Assembly: GCA_037013495.1 (NCBI GenBank)
Contig: CM072809.1
Span: 2,232,001 to 2,296,000 of the forward strand
Reading direction: 5' to 3'
Length of the DNA stretch: 64,000 bases
Origin: Hippophae tibetana
Taxonomy: Eukaryota; Streptophyta; Magnoliopsida; Rosales; Elaeagnaceae
A program made the translations under genes and the position numbers. Within the stretch, counting starts at the first letter, position 1. The number at the start of each line of letters is the position of its first letter. Below are positions 1 through 10,994 of this stretch, piece after piece. Below the pieces are notes generated by a model, which saw only the letters and a program-made list of their open reading frames with translations, ran no database searches and was not told the DNA's origin.

Positions 1-881
1 TACCCGTGCCTTTCTCAACGTTTAGGAAACAAAGTGTTTTTTTTTTCTTACATACCAATGTGAACAAAATAAAATATTTGTGTCATAGTATTTTGAGTAA
101 GCAATTCCCTGGGCACACCTTATTTTATTTTTTATTTCATTAATTGTTGGACGAAAAGAATAGGCATGCAAGAAATGTTATAATGTAATTCAATGTTTTA
201 TAAATTAATTTTAGTATTTTAAGATATTTAATTATGTTTAAAACGATCATAGCTAGATGTTAATTTGTTCTTTGTTAGCATTTAAGCAATGTGAGTTTTG
301 AGCCGCTCTTTTGAAAAGTGTGTGCTTGTGTGTATCCATATGTAAACATATATATAAAAATAAAAGAGATCTAGATAGACGTTAGCTTAACATTGGAAGT
401 TAATTAAAAAAATTATGGCTAAAATGAAAGGTTAAAAGCCAAGAAAACTACCAAAAATAATAATTATATATGCGTGAATGTGATCATACTCAGTAGTTAA
501 AAGACATATCAAATCATCAAATGCGCCTGAATAAATTATTATAAACAAATCCTATAAAAATTAACTACTCGCAGAATATATATTTTAATATAAACTTACA
601 AAAAATATTATTAAATTATTGTGTCAAATATATTATTTAATTATATGAGTCGAGGATAAACAGAGACTAATAAAATGATATAAATAAAATAAAATAATAA
701 TTAGATGGTATAAATTATATAAAATAATTCAACCCTATTAAAGTAACAAATATAATAATTTAATAATATTTTTATAAATTTATTCCATATTTTAAACTCT
801 TGAATATTTTTTAACTTGTTGGGTTAAATAAATAAATTAGTGATAGGTCTAAATATATGGTTAGTGCTCAACAATCTAAAA
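1..881. other. AT-rich intergenic DNA
   Basis: No open reading frame, repeat boundary or RNA gene that I can support. The sequence is strongly AT-rich with short A/T runs. Its last part is the presumed promoter of the cysteine-rich gene that starts at 944. Confidence 0.6.
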
Positions 882-889
882 TATAAAAA
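882..889 (+). promoter_or_regulatory. Putative TATA box of the first cysteine-rich gene
   Basis: TATAAAAA lies about 55 bases upstream of the ATG at 944. This is a plausible distance for a TATA box plus a short 5' UTR. The AT-rich context makes chance matches likely. Confidence 0.45.
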
Positions 890-943
890 CACAAGAAGTT
901 TTAACAGAGTAACTAAGCAGAGAAAGTAGAGCCAGAACTATAT

Positions 944-1619
944 ATGGATGAAATGAGAGTAATTAACAAAAAATTGATTGTGGTAATAGGAATAATAATA
1001 TTGGTGGTGTTTTTACAAATTACTACGGTAAAGGCAATAGATTTACCTTATTTACTACCTCTTCGTCATCACTCTTCTTCTTCTTCTTCTGATATAATCA
1101 AAGTCCTTAAGAAAGTCAGGCTTGAGATTTGTTTGGTACCATGTATATCAAAATGCATAAAGGTGTCCATAGAAGCGCCTGCTTTGGCAATTTGTGTAGC
1201 TCCCTGTGCCGAGAAGTGCCTTCATAAATACAGTCATGTCCTTTTTACTTGTCTTGATACTTGTACAAAATTGACCAACACTGTGTTTCCGTTTGGTACG
1301 TATAATTAACTCTTTCTTATAAGTAGTAACTTAATTTGTTCCATTTTTTTTTATATTTCGACTTATTATTTTCACAACAAAAATGTACGAAATATTCATT
1401 TTACTTATATTATTAATTATATTTTAATGTTATTATTATTAAATAAAATTATCATTAATAAATTATTATCATAAAAATAACAATTAAAATTATAGTAATA
1501 TTGTCACCCTTCTCATTATAAGATTCCAATTGATTATTGGTTTAATTTTTACAGAGGTTAAACAAGTGGAAAGGCATCTGATAGTCTGCCATAACTATTG
1601 TGAGAATGCTTATATGTAA
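944..1619 (+). CDS. Secreted CX3C cysteine-rich protein, copy 1 (10 Cys, two exons)
   Basis: Coding exons 944-1295 and 1555-1619 give 138 residues. The intron begins GTACGT, ends TTTTTACAG, and is phase 1 (G|AG). A hydrophobic signal peptide spans about residues 9-30 and ends TVKA. A Ser-rich linker with His-His and a run of Ser follows. The mature part carries C-x3-C-x3-C, then a second C-x3-C-x3-C, then C-x3-C. Exon 2 adds a last C-x3-C, for ten cysteines. The pattern suggests a secreted disulfide-stabilised helical peptide. It resembles plant thionin-like proteins only loosely, and I cannot assign a function. If the intron were retained, translation would stop four codons after the junction. 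A second in-frame ATG at 953 is an alternative start. This is the leftmost copy of a same-strand family extending to about 29.5 kb. Confidence 0.75.
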
Positions 1620-2012
1620 GCCGAATCAGTAGTTTACAAACAACAATTGGTGTCCTTATCTCCTATTTTTTTTATAAGGCAAAAAGCAATGTACTCTTCT
1701 TCTTTTTTTAATTCATAAAACAGAATTATTATTTTTTCCCTTACATGTGCGCATTATACTTAGTATTTGATTATAGTGTTTGTTATATATATAACAGAAA
1801 AAAATGAGTATATAAATGGATATGGTAATTTTCATACAGTAAAATATACTAGGCATGATCATATATTCCTAGTTCCTACTTCATATCCTAAAGAATTTTT
1901 TTAATTTTTATTTAAATACAACATGCATTTCTTAAGAGGTTTTGGAGGCCTCAGATTCCTGTATAACTATAAGTATAGCCAAGTTTCTAGTAATTTTTTT
2001 AGAGAGAGTAAA
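1620..2012. other. Intergenic DNA after copy 1
   Basis: This holds the presumed 3' UTR of the first cysteine-rich gene and AT-rich spacer. No further feature is supported. Confidence 0.5.
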
Positions 2013-2478
2013 TATTGAGTAAAATTTAGAATAAATAACTCTAAATTTATTAATATTAAATTCAAATAAGTAAACAAATTATTTGTATTATATCAACTAT
2101 AACACATTTTAAAGACAACTCACAAATTAAAAAAAATACAAACACTCAAAGAGAAAACTCTCAACTCACACTCAAACTAATAATACAAAAACTTATTTGT
2201 TTTTTATGTGATGATTAAACCAAATACAAGTTAGACTATTTATAGTCTTTACTATGCAACGTACACAACATAAATATAAAACTAAAAAATAATCCTAGAA
2301 ACACAAATATTATCTATAGACTTTTCTTTTCTACAACCTTCGCAATATTTATTCATTCTTCAATCACTTCATTTTTTTCTATACATCTTTTAACGGCTTT
2401 ATTTATTTTTCTACTTCTTCAACTACTTTATTTATTTTTCTACATCTTTAATTATTATGTTGGTGTTGATTTTCAACG
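2013..2478 (-). repeat. Solo LTR of the copia-2 family
   Basis: This 466-bp stretch matches, over its whole length, the LTRs that bound the copia element at 21796-26784. Shared landmarks include the start TGAGTAAAATTTAGAATA, an internal CAAACACTCAAAGAGAAA, and the end GGTGTTGATTTTCAAC. The ends have decayed from TG...CA to TA...CG. Flanks GTAAA and ATAAA match at four of five bases and fit a 5-bp target-site duplication. No internal retrotransposon sequence lies beside it, so it is best read as a solo LTR left by LTR-LTR recombination. The minus strand is given because the full element is in that orientation. Confidence 0.8.
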
Positions 2479-2929
2479 ATAAATAGTAAAGGATGTCAAT
2501 TTCTCTTACTTTTGAACACACAAAATTTCGTTCCTGTATAAATATGTTTTTTTTTAAATCCATTTCTCCATCCAACAAAACTTTGAAGTCTAAAATTTTG
2601 AAACGGAACACTGTCTAAGCCATGGTTATACAATAAACAGATACCGAAGATCTTGCTAAAACTTGACAGACTATGTTCTCGTTATAAAAATGTATCTGAT
2701 GTCCACGTCGAAGTATAGATGATGTATATTGATATTTTCAAGACCGTTATATCTGTGATTTAATAAAAATGAGCCCCACGTGTAATAAATCAAATCTTTT
2801 TGGAATAGTTGTCCATGTCAGCCATGAACTTAATTGTCTCATCTATACTCTATAACCATTTGATCTTAGACTTGGCTAAGGATCAATTAGTAATAATTAA
2901 TTTCTCTGGAAGAGCACTTAACATCCATA

Positions 2930-3230
2930 GGAATCGCCCAAAAGTATGAACTTAGCCACCGATTAAAAGTTTAATTTTCAATCTGACAACCAATGATCGG
3001 ACTCTTTGTTATTTGAGATTCTTTGGTTGGAATCAAGCTATGCACAATTGGAGTCTCGTCTTTTGCATTTAGAGCTCCAGAACCTCGAACTGATTAACAA
3101 CTGGTTTTTAGTTCTAAAAATCCCTCGTATCTCTAGAACTCTGCATCAGGATGTCTAATGCTGTAGAGCCACTTGTATTAATTGCATTCACATCCTCAAC
3201 TCTAGTATTAAGCAAGCACAAATGTAACGG
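2930..3230 (-). pseudogene. Degraded ankyrin-repeat gene fragment (ITN1/ACD6-like)
   Basis: On the minus strand, an open stretch at about 3116-3220 reads DVNAINTSGSTALDILMQSS, followed by RDTRDF and a stop. This is the end of an ankyrin repeat of the type before the PGG domain in plant ITN1/ACD6-like membrane proteins. After the stop, another frame reads GALNAKDETP, like the Ala-Lys-Asp segment that follows the repeats in that family. I see no intact start, no PGG domain and no long frame, so this is a relic. The nearby solo LTR at 2013-2478 may be part of why it decayed. The ankyrin assignment is from motif recognition only. Confidence 0.45.
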
Positions 3231-4640
3231 TTTAATCGCAAATCATAATTTGTTTAGAGTTTTATTTTTAATCTCATGTAATTATTTGTATGTTTGAAAA
3301 TATAGTTTTTTTAATTATATAACTTAAAAAAATCTATTTTTTTATGTTATACATGTAAAATCATGTAAATAATTGAGTTATATAAAAAGTATATCACAGT
3401 TATTTAATTGATTTTATTTTTAAATCTCTTAAAAAATATTTTTTTATATTATAAAAAAATAGAAGTACACTGTATTTTTAAATATGTATTAAATATATAG
3501 GAAAAAATATATGTGTGAAAGAAGTTAAAAATTAAACTTCATCTATAAAGAAGGTTATGTTATATCATTAAAAATTTATTTTATAAAAATATTTTTCATA
3601 AATATAGACAAATATTCATGTTATGAAATAAATGTGGAAAATAAGTTTAATATTAATTCGTATAGTAATTTAATGGTAAAATTTACTCATCTTCTGTTTT
3701 AAGTTATAGATTTAAATCACATAAAAATATTATTTAGTCAAAAAATGCGTTTAATATAAATTTAAAATTTAACATAAATTGAATATATGTTTAATGTGTT
3801 TACGGGGATAAATATTCCTTAATAATATTACAAAAAAAAAATGAATATATATTGATCACTTAGAACTAGGTTAACTTACAACTAGGTTAAAGATGATGCT
3901 TAGCCTATAAAATGATCATTTTGTTGCTTAATGAGCCAAAAATAATAATTAATAATAGTTAAAAATAAAGATATTTCTGTTTGTGACAAATATCTAAAAG
4001 CTTAAATGCTATAAAGTTACTGTTTATTTTAATATTTTTTTGAAATGATATAATAACAATAATTTAATAAAAATTTAAAATAGTTTAAAATGTCTAATTT
4101 TAATCATTTGCATATGATAATTTTTAATGGGGTATTTTTGAAATATAAAAAAAAATTCTAATTTTTCTTAAAAAAAATCTCCCAATTACTTTTCCACTTT
4201 TCTCCAAAAAAAAAAAAAACCATCGTTAAAATCCATAACCCTTGTTGTCACAATATTTAAAACTACACCCCAATCACCAACTCGATCTATCTCAATAAGA
4301 TGTAATCGAATATGTTGTCGATATGGGGGCGGGGGTCGAGGTGAAGGTGGAGGTATTTTCTTTGAGAAATAGGTTGTCGTGAGGTTGGAGTTTCGAACAT
4401 GCACAATGAAATTGAAATAAAATTGTTAAATATAGATAGAAGAATTCCGTTGAAGTTTTCGGACATAAGGACTTTTTAAATCTTATTTTTTTAATATTCA
4501 GTTTTGTCCTTCAATAATTCATATTGTTCATGAGCATTTTTTTTACTTGTTTGAAGCTTTAGTATATATGATTATGTATTAGTTTAACATAAGTCATTCA
4601 TTAAATTACTAAATTCCATTTTTTTTCTTTATTTTTTTAT
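3231..4640. other. AT-rich intergenic DNA
   Basis: No coding feature is supported. A short G-rich, proline-codon-like patch at 4320-4360 (minus strand PPPSPRPPPP) sits in an otherwise A/T-run sequence and has no start context or family resemblance. Confidence 0.5.
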
Positions 4641-4647
4641 TTGACAG

Positions 4648-4782
4648 AAGCTATTTAATCTTATTGACTTGAAGGAGCTTAGTAAAACTATAAAAGACAT
4701 AATTACAACAGATCATCGAAAACATATTCAAACTTTGTATGAGACGTATGGAATTTGCAATAAAAGGGTGGCGCTGAAGTAA
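4648..4782 (+). pseudogene. Orphan terminal exon of unknown origin
   Basis: A T-rich tract and TTGACAG at 4641-4647 form a good 3' splice site. It is followed by 44 open codons and TAA at 4780-4782. The translation is charged and looks helical (for example DLKELSKTIKDIITTDHRK), unlike the A/T-run sequence around it. No matching upstream exon was found within the preceding 1.4 kb. I do not recognise the family. It could be the last exon of a gene otherwise lost, a captured exon, or chance. Codon composition and the clean acceptor argue mildly for a real exon. Confidence 0.35.
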
Positions 4783-5609
4783 CTTTTCGTTCCGAAATTC
4801 TAGTATGATTGATCATTTGTTATATATATATATATATATCTAGTGTCCCTCAAAAGCTAATTATGCATTAAATGTAATATAACTCACCAAAATAATAATA
4901 AAAACATCGTACAAGTAAAATAACAGTAACGTAAATGAATATACTTTAATATTAATATTTTCAATAAAAAATAAGAACCCAAATGCTTTAAGCAAAAGTC
5001 AAGTAATCCGTATTGAGTAAAAAAAAAAAAAAAAAACAAGAAAGAAAAAGAGAGAGACAGTAAAACTCCGATACCGAATTAAAAGCTATTGATCACCCAT
5101 ATTTTCAAAAGTTTACTAAGTTTAAACTAACCATTCATTTATACATAATACATGTGTAATTAATCCGAAAAATATGAAAGAGTTTCGGTTTAAAAAAAAA
5201 AAACAGTTTTGGTATCTTTATAACCAAATATGAAGACAGAAAAGAAAACATTATATCTCAATTCTCAACAGAAGTCACACCTTTTAACTTCTCTCAATAG
5301 ATATTCTTCTCTATATTGACATTATTTAACAATTCTATTTTTAAAGAAAAATGATTTTTTATTTTTTAGAAGAAAATGATATAAGGATAATTTCTGTGAA
5401 ATTCCATGACAATTATAATACTAGTTTAATCTTAATTTTAAGTGAAATAACATATTGTTAATTATTTTAAGTCAAATAACATACTAAATCCATATGATCA
5501 TAGCCAACAAATTAATGACACTTCATTTTGAGATATAATTAATATAGATTAAATTGTATATCATTCTTTGTTGTTATTAGAAAACAACATCTTAAGTAGT
5601 TTAAAAGCC
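4783..5609. other. AT-rich intergenic DNA
   Basis: Contains a short TA microsatellite near 4823-4838 and A-runs near 5020-5036 and 5193-5202. No gene is seen. Its end is the presumed promoter of the cysteine-rich gene at 5679. Confidence 0.5.
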
Positions 5610-5616
5610 TATAAAG
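5610..5616 (+). promoter_or_regulatory. Putative TATA box of the second cysteine-rich gene
   Basis: TATAAAG lies 63 bases upstream of the ATG at 5679, in the same place relative to the start as the candidate boxes of the first and fifth copies. Confidence 0.4.
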
Positions 5617-5678
5617 ATACAAAAGCCACTAGTAACTAATTTAATGAAGTTGTTAATGAATTTAAGAAGAAGAGAAAA

Positions 5679-6677
5679 ATGAAAATCCTCAAGAGAGTCG
5701 CGACCTTATTAATGGGTCTCTATGTAATACTACTAGTGATTATCGCAAGTAGTATTGCAAAAATAGAGGCAATTAATTCTGATAAACTGCCTCATATTAT
5801 TTCTTCCCCTTTATCAATTTCTGATGGATTAAACGGTTTTTTCTTTAAGTTAATGAAGGAGATAGACTTGTACTTGTGCTTGAGAAAATGCGTTTTTTTG
5901 TGTGAAATCAATGTAAAGGGTCCTTTGATTTTAGATAAATGTTTCATTACGTGCTCAGATTTTTGTCTTGACAAGCACATGAACACCGTCCAAACCAATC
6001 ATTGTACTATTGATTGTGCTCATGAGTGTATACATATGCTCACCAACTCCAAATCACTTGGTATATGTACAACTTTTTCCATCAAAATTATATACGTCTT
6101 AATTTTTATGACAAATTCAAAATGACTTAACATTATAATGTTATATATTATTATGAGTAAATATAATTATATGATATTCCTCCTTTATAAAATTGCATTT
6201 AGACCTATGTATGTACATATAACTACCCTTGTAAAATTTAATTTCCTGGGCTTGTTTATTTTAAATTCACTACTCATTTTAGGTAAATTGCAGTTAAATT
6301 CTTATGATATGAACCACTTAACCTTTTGAATGAATTTAAGACCAACAACTTCTAATAGTATAAGGCTTTCTAGCAATTTTTTAATGAAAATCATTTCTTA
6401 AAAATATATAATAATAAAAGTAAATTAGTAATACTTACTTGCCTCTTTTAATTGCACTTTTTGTGTGTGTGTGTGTGTGTGTGAGTGTTTGTTATGGCCA
6501 CTGGTTTAATTATTTAGCTAGTTTTATTTAAAGTATATGACTCAACCCTAGCTAGCTAACTATAATTATGATACGTATATTTGATTATTTAATATTTTTT
6601 TTTTTTGTATGACAGATTTGGTTGAAGTAGAACGCCAAATGGAATCATGTTACAGCAGTTGCAAGAGTAATTGGTAA
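5679..6677 (+). CDS. Secreted CX3C cysteine-rich protein, copy 2 (11 Cys, two exons)
   Basis: Coding exons 5679-6060 and 6616-6677 give 147 residues. The intron starts GTATATG, ends GTATGACAG, and is phase 1 (G|AT), at the same position as in the other copies. The signal peptide spans about residues 7-31 and ends KIEA. The cysteine core reads C-x3-C-x3-C, C-x3-C-x3-C, then C-x3-C-x3-C, where other copies have only C-x3-C. Exon 2 adds C-x3-C. The extra cysteine makes eleven, an odd number, so one may stay free or link two chains. The first block uses x3 spacing as in copy 1, unlike copies 3-6 (x4), so copies 1 and 2 form a subgroup. A TG microsatellite lies in the intron. Function is unknown. 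Confidence 0.72.
6462..6483. repeat. TG dinucleotide microsatellite
   Basis: About eleven TG units lie inside the intron of the second cysteine-rich gene. This is a simple repeat that may vary in length between individuals. Confidence 0.9.
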
Positions 6678-7540
6678 GAAGTAATTGGTATATAGAAACA
6701 GAGAAAAATGTTGGTCATAACGAACGATTATAATGTGCTATATACTTTTGCAAATATATATAAACTTTAATTTTATTAAAATATCAAAGATATTAAAAAT
6801 ATAAATAAAAATTTATTTAAATTTTAAGATTTTAAAGAAATTAATATAAATTAAAATTTCATTATATAAAAAGCCCATCAAAATTATGTTACATTTAACC
6901 CAATATTTTTTGAATATTTTAAAAATATATCACAATTTTTTTAATATTATTACTCTATTTTTTATAAGTAGATATTTTAGTATTATAAATATATTGTGAA
7001 CATAACGTAAATTTGATCGTACTTTTATTCATGATCATAATTTATAATGTCTCAATACACAAATCAAAACTTAATGTTTATGTATTAATATCTAAAATTA
7101 ATTTATTTTTTAAAAAAAATATATTATTGGTGATCAAAATATAAATAAAATACTTATATTTATAACAATTTATTATAGTAAAATTGTAACTATTTATTAA
7201 TTAAAATAATTGGATTCGTTTTTTTTTAAATATATGATTGTGTATCACATAATTTATTGCTATTTAACAATTTGTTGTAAATAGATTTTTATGTAAATAT
7301 ATGTAATTATATTTTTATTTTTACTTAGTCTAATTGACTAGCTTGATTATCTGAATTATGAATTACTTCTTGCTAATAATATTTATTTCTTGGTCGTATT
7401 TAGGATGTTTCCTACTGACAACATTAAGAAAGTATCAAATTACATTCTTAATTATAATCTTCTTCTTTCAACGTACATCTAGTCGTTGGATATAAATACG
7501 CGTACCATATAGAAATTTAAAGTTTCTTCTATGTTAATTA
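6678..7540. other. AT-rich intergenic DNA
   Basis: No gene is seen. The stretch is dominated by A/T runs between the second cysteine-rich gene and a decayed exon 2 copy. Confidence 0.5.
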
Positions 7541-7552
7541 AATTCTTGGCAG

Positions 7553-7611
7553 ATTTGGACCAATAATTGAAGGCCATTTGTCAGTACCTCAGCTACCAAT
7601 ACAATTATGAG
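7553..7611 (+). pseudogene. Decayed exon 2 of the cysteine-rich family
   Basis: The stretch TTCTTGGCAGATTTGGACCA repeats the acceptor and exon 2 start of the copy at 9536 (its exon 2 begins at 10243) almost base for base. The reading frame stops after four codons (D-L-D-Q-stop), but downstream bases still resemble the exon, including a shifted Cys codon. I see no matching first exon nearby. It is a relic of another family copy, or of a partial duplication, lying 0.9 kb past the second gene. Confidence 0.65.
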
Positions 7612-9535
7612 AGTACAGATTTATTTTTATTTTTATTTTTTTTAACTAAAAAAAGACTAGAGATCGCTGGAAATTTGGATCTACATCAGGTCGAGTCAAA
7701 ATATTAAAAAGAATAAACAGTGAAGCTAGGATCGTGGAAGTTTCTTCTTTCTTTATTTATTACATCGATCAAGGTTTGTATTAGTATGAATTGGTTTGTT
7801 TGTATTTCTATTGAGATCTACTAAGCTATCTCGCTTATTTTTATCTTTCTCTGAATAAATCACAACATCTTGTGTATACTTACCAATATATTAATTTAAA
7901 AAAAAATCTATTCACATTTTTGATATATATATATCAATTTATGTGTCCCGTGATAAATATATAAACAAAAATTATTAAAAATATGAGTTATTATATTTAT
8001 AATCACTAATAACACATAAAAATGACATACGAAAAGTGGTATTGATAAATTGTTCACTAATGACACACCAAAAATTAGATCGATAAAGAAGTTAAATGAA
8101 ATATGTTTATTTTATACATATATTTATAAAGTATTTTCTTAAATCTCTTTTTTTTAATATAAAGGTTTTAACAAAAAATACAAATTGAAATATAGATATA
8201 TAAGATATTTTTATTTAATGAAATAATAAAAAATAAACCATATTTTTTATTATCAACTTAAAACTTAATATTATTATAAATTTAAAATCTTATTAATTTT
8301 AAATAACATTTTATATGATTTAGCTAATCAATTTCACAAGCTCTGCTCTAACATATTTTAAGGGAGTTTTGAGAACGCAGATTCATACAAAAATATTTAA
8401 TCCTCTAAATATGATTTTGGGAAACAATAAAACTAAATATAACGGTACCTAAAATTTATAACCACATAAATAGTAACAATTATATCTATTTTATATATTT
8501 TCGTTATTAATTTTTTTTTGACATATTATTTTATTTTAAACATCATTTAAATGAACGTTTTTTAAATTAAACTATGATCATTTAAATTAATTAAATATTA
8601 AATGTTGTTTAATTAAAATTTATTTAATGTTATTTGGATGTTAATATTTTTGGGCTCTAAATTCGTCTAAAAATGTTACTCACGGCCTTGAGCTTGTTGG
8701 TCATGTATTTGACTTCAATTTTGCCGAATCCATCGAGACAAATTGTGAACTACGCAAGAGTGAGGCATTTAATTAACTTGAGAAATGTAAAATAATTAAG
8801 AGAATCATATGATTAACTATTTAACAAGGTTAAGACATCAATATTTAAAAGTCCTTAATTTTTTGGAATAAGGCTAAAAAGTTGAAAATTTAATTTTGGC
8901 CTTTTAACATAATAATATATTCTACAAGAGATGACTGAAGATATACAAGTAGAGTACTTCCCATATAAAAATGATTTATAATTATATATTTAAAAGTTTT
9001 AATTGTATTATATTAATCTCTTTTAAAAATAATTTTTAAGTTTTAATCTCTACAAGTATTGTTTTTTTTTTGTATAACATAAAAAACAAAACAAAAATAT
9101 ATTTTTTACCTATTTAAAAACATATTTTTTTAAGATGTGTGTTAATAATGAAATAATGTGAATAACTGTAACATATTAAAGCGATATGCTATTATAAAAA
9201 AGGTTGAAAGTGAATATATGTTAATTAAAATAAGAATTACTAAGCAAAATAAAAAATTAAAACTAAGATGACTATTCATGATTCCCAAGTATCCCCATAT
9301 CAAACAAATAAATAAGATATGTACCTCTTGAGTATGTGCTTCTTAATTATATTATAATATTCTAATATCATATCATAATTTTTACTTGAAGGCAAGCAAA
9401 AAGACAACAACAGATCGAGAATGATCGAAGGCTTAAATAGTTACTAATAGAGTAATAGTTATGGTTTTATGTATTTATATTTAGCTTGTAAATAAAAAGA
9501 TGAAATTGGTAGGAACATCATACACTTAATATTTT
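7612..9535. other. AT-rich intergenic DNA
   Basis: No open frame or repeat boundary is supported. A less AT-rich patch at about 8640-8770 has no recognisable coding content. The last 100 bases are the presumed promoter of the third cysteine-rich gene, with a weak TATA-like element near 9474. Confidence 0.5.
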
Positions 9536-10304
9536 ATGGTTCTAATGGGATTGATCCAAGTAGTAGTAGTACTCATGGTTTTGCTCATAAAAACAGCAGT
9601 TTATGCAAAGCAAGAAATTGAAGGTCAAAATGCTCATCATGAATATTTTTATAATTCCTTCGATCGACTCAAGATGATTCCTATAGTTATAAACAGCAAA
9701 AAGATCATAAAATTCAACTTTTGTGCGAGTGTTCAATGCAATCTAAAGTGCTTTCCGGAGATGAAGAAAACTAATGGTGCTAAATACTTCGCCTATTGTT
9801 TCAGCTCTTGCAAAGTTGATTGCTTTAAGAATCACTTATCAGATGTCATCTTCACTTGTACTCTTGATTGTACACGTCACTACTTGATGAATATCATCCC
9901 TACAAATTTCCGATTTGGTATATATTTAAATATTAATTAATTTTCTTTTTATCAATTCTATTCTTAATTAAATTCAAAAGTAGCTATATATATACCATTT
10001 TTTATAATGAAATAGGATCGGTGGCTCAAAAATATTATACCATTTCAAGAGTTGAGATTCAAATAAGTATTTTTCGAGTGTAATATTTTGGGACCATTGA
10101 TCTTTTCACACTCTAGAATATATATATAATATGAGCACACAATATTTTATATTTTATTTATCAATTTTTTTGTTTTTAATAGAATATAAGTTTTTTTTTT
10201 CTGTACTAATTTATAATGTCATTTTGTTATTTATCTTGGCAGATTTGGACCAACTAAAAGGGCATATGGAAGTCTGCTACCGAAAATGTGGGAGTAATTT
10301 TTAG
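9536..10304 (+). CDS. Secreted CX3C cysteine-rich protein, copy 3 (10 Cys, two exons)
   Basis: Coding exons 9536-9917 and 10243-10304 give 147 residues. The intron starts GTATATAT, ends ATCTTGGCAG, and is phase 1 (G|AT). The signal peptide spans about residues 1-24 and ends AVYA. A charged linker leads to the conserved lead-in KFNFC. The core is C-x4-C-x3-C, then C-x3-C-x3-C ending in CFKNH, then TCTLDC, and exon 2 adds C-x3-C. The x4 spacing and the CF-x-[KQR]-H and TCTL-[DE]-C motifs are shared with copy 4, so these two are close paralogs. This is a likely secreted disulfide-rich peptide of unknown role. The copia-1 element begins about 480 bp downstream. Confidence 0.75.
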
Positions 10305-10788
10305 TGTATATATATCTTAGTTGGTGAAGAAGAAATTATATTGGAAATTTCCCACTTTCCCTTTAATTTTTTTGATACAAAATTATATAAATTTTTATGT
10401 AATTACCAAAATGCCAATCTCAATATGTGATTTTATTTCCAGTGCGCTAATGCATTACCAGAATTTGTTCATACGAGTGTACTACTAACACGTGGATACG
10501 TCTAGATTTTTTTCCCTCTTTCAAGAGGATGCAATTAGCAGGGCCATTAAATTTTCTTATTGTCTTTATAGTGTCATATATTTTACTTTCTCCTATATAA
10601 AAAGTGAAGATCAAATGAAGGATTAATTTTTGTAACTATTTTATTTTTATGAGTTTTTCTTCTTTCGATTAATTATATGGAGTCCTCCTTTCAGGTGCTT
10701 TAAAAAAATGTAATTATGCTCTTCTTTTTTAAGATAAAGTATGCACACGTTATATTGAAGATTTTTACTCTTTTTTGCCAATTTTGTC
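10305..10788. other. Spacer between copy 3 and the copia-1 element
   Basis: Presumed 3' UTR of the third cysteine-rich gene and spacer. The last five bases, TTGTC (10784-10788), are the left target-site duplication of the element that follows. Confidence 0.6.
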
Positions 10789-10994
10789 AGTAAGAAATAT
10801 ATTTATTGATTATGAATAAACGAATATTTACAACCTATTTATACAAAAGAAAAAAGAAAATTATAATAATTAAAAATAAACACAATTATAAAGAGACGTG
10901 TTCTTGGACAATCTATCATTCCCCACCAAGCTGTTGGTGGCTGCTTACAGTTAGTGTGTTGGTTGTCACCAGCTGGATCTCATATTCTTTAACA
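10789..10994 (-). repeat. Copia-1 3' LTR
   Basis: A 206-bp terminal repeat matching 15830-16034. The outer end has changed from TG to AG on the plus strand, while the inner end is intact (TTTAACA). Confidence 0.93.

Noticed and set aside
944..1619. Calling copy 1 a classical thionin or defensin
   Set aside because: Classical thionins have a CC start and an acidic C-terminal domain, and defensins have a C-x3-C/G-x-C framework; neither fits the repeated C-x3-C-x3-C pattern.
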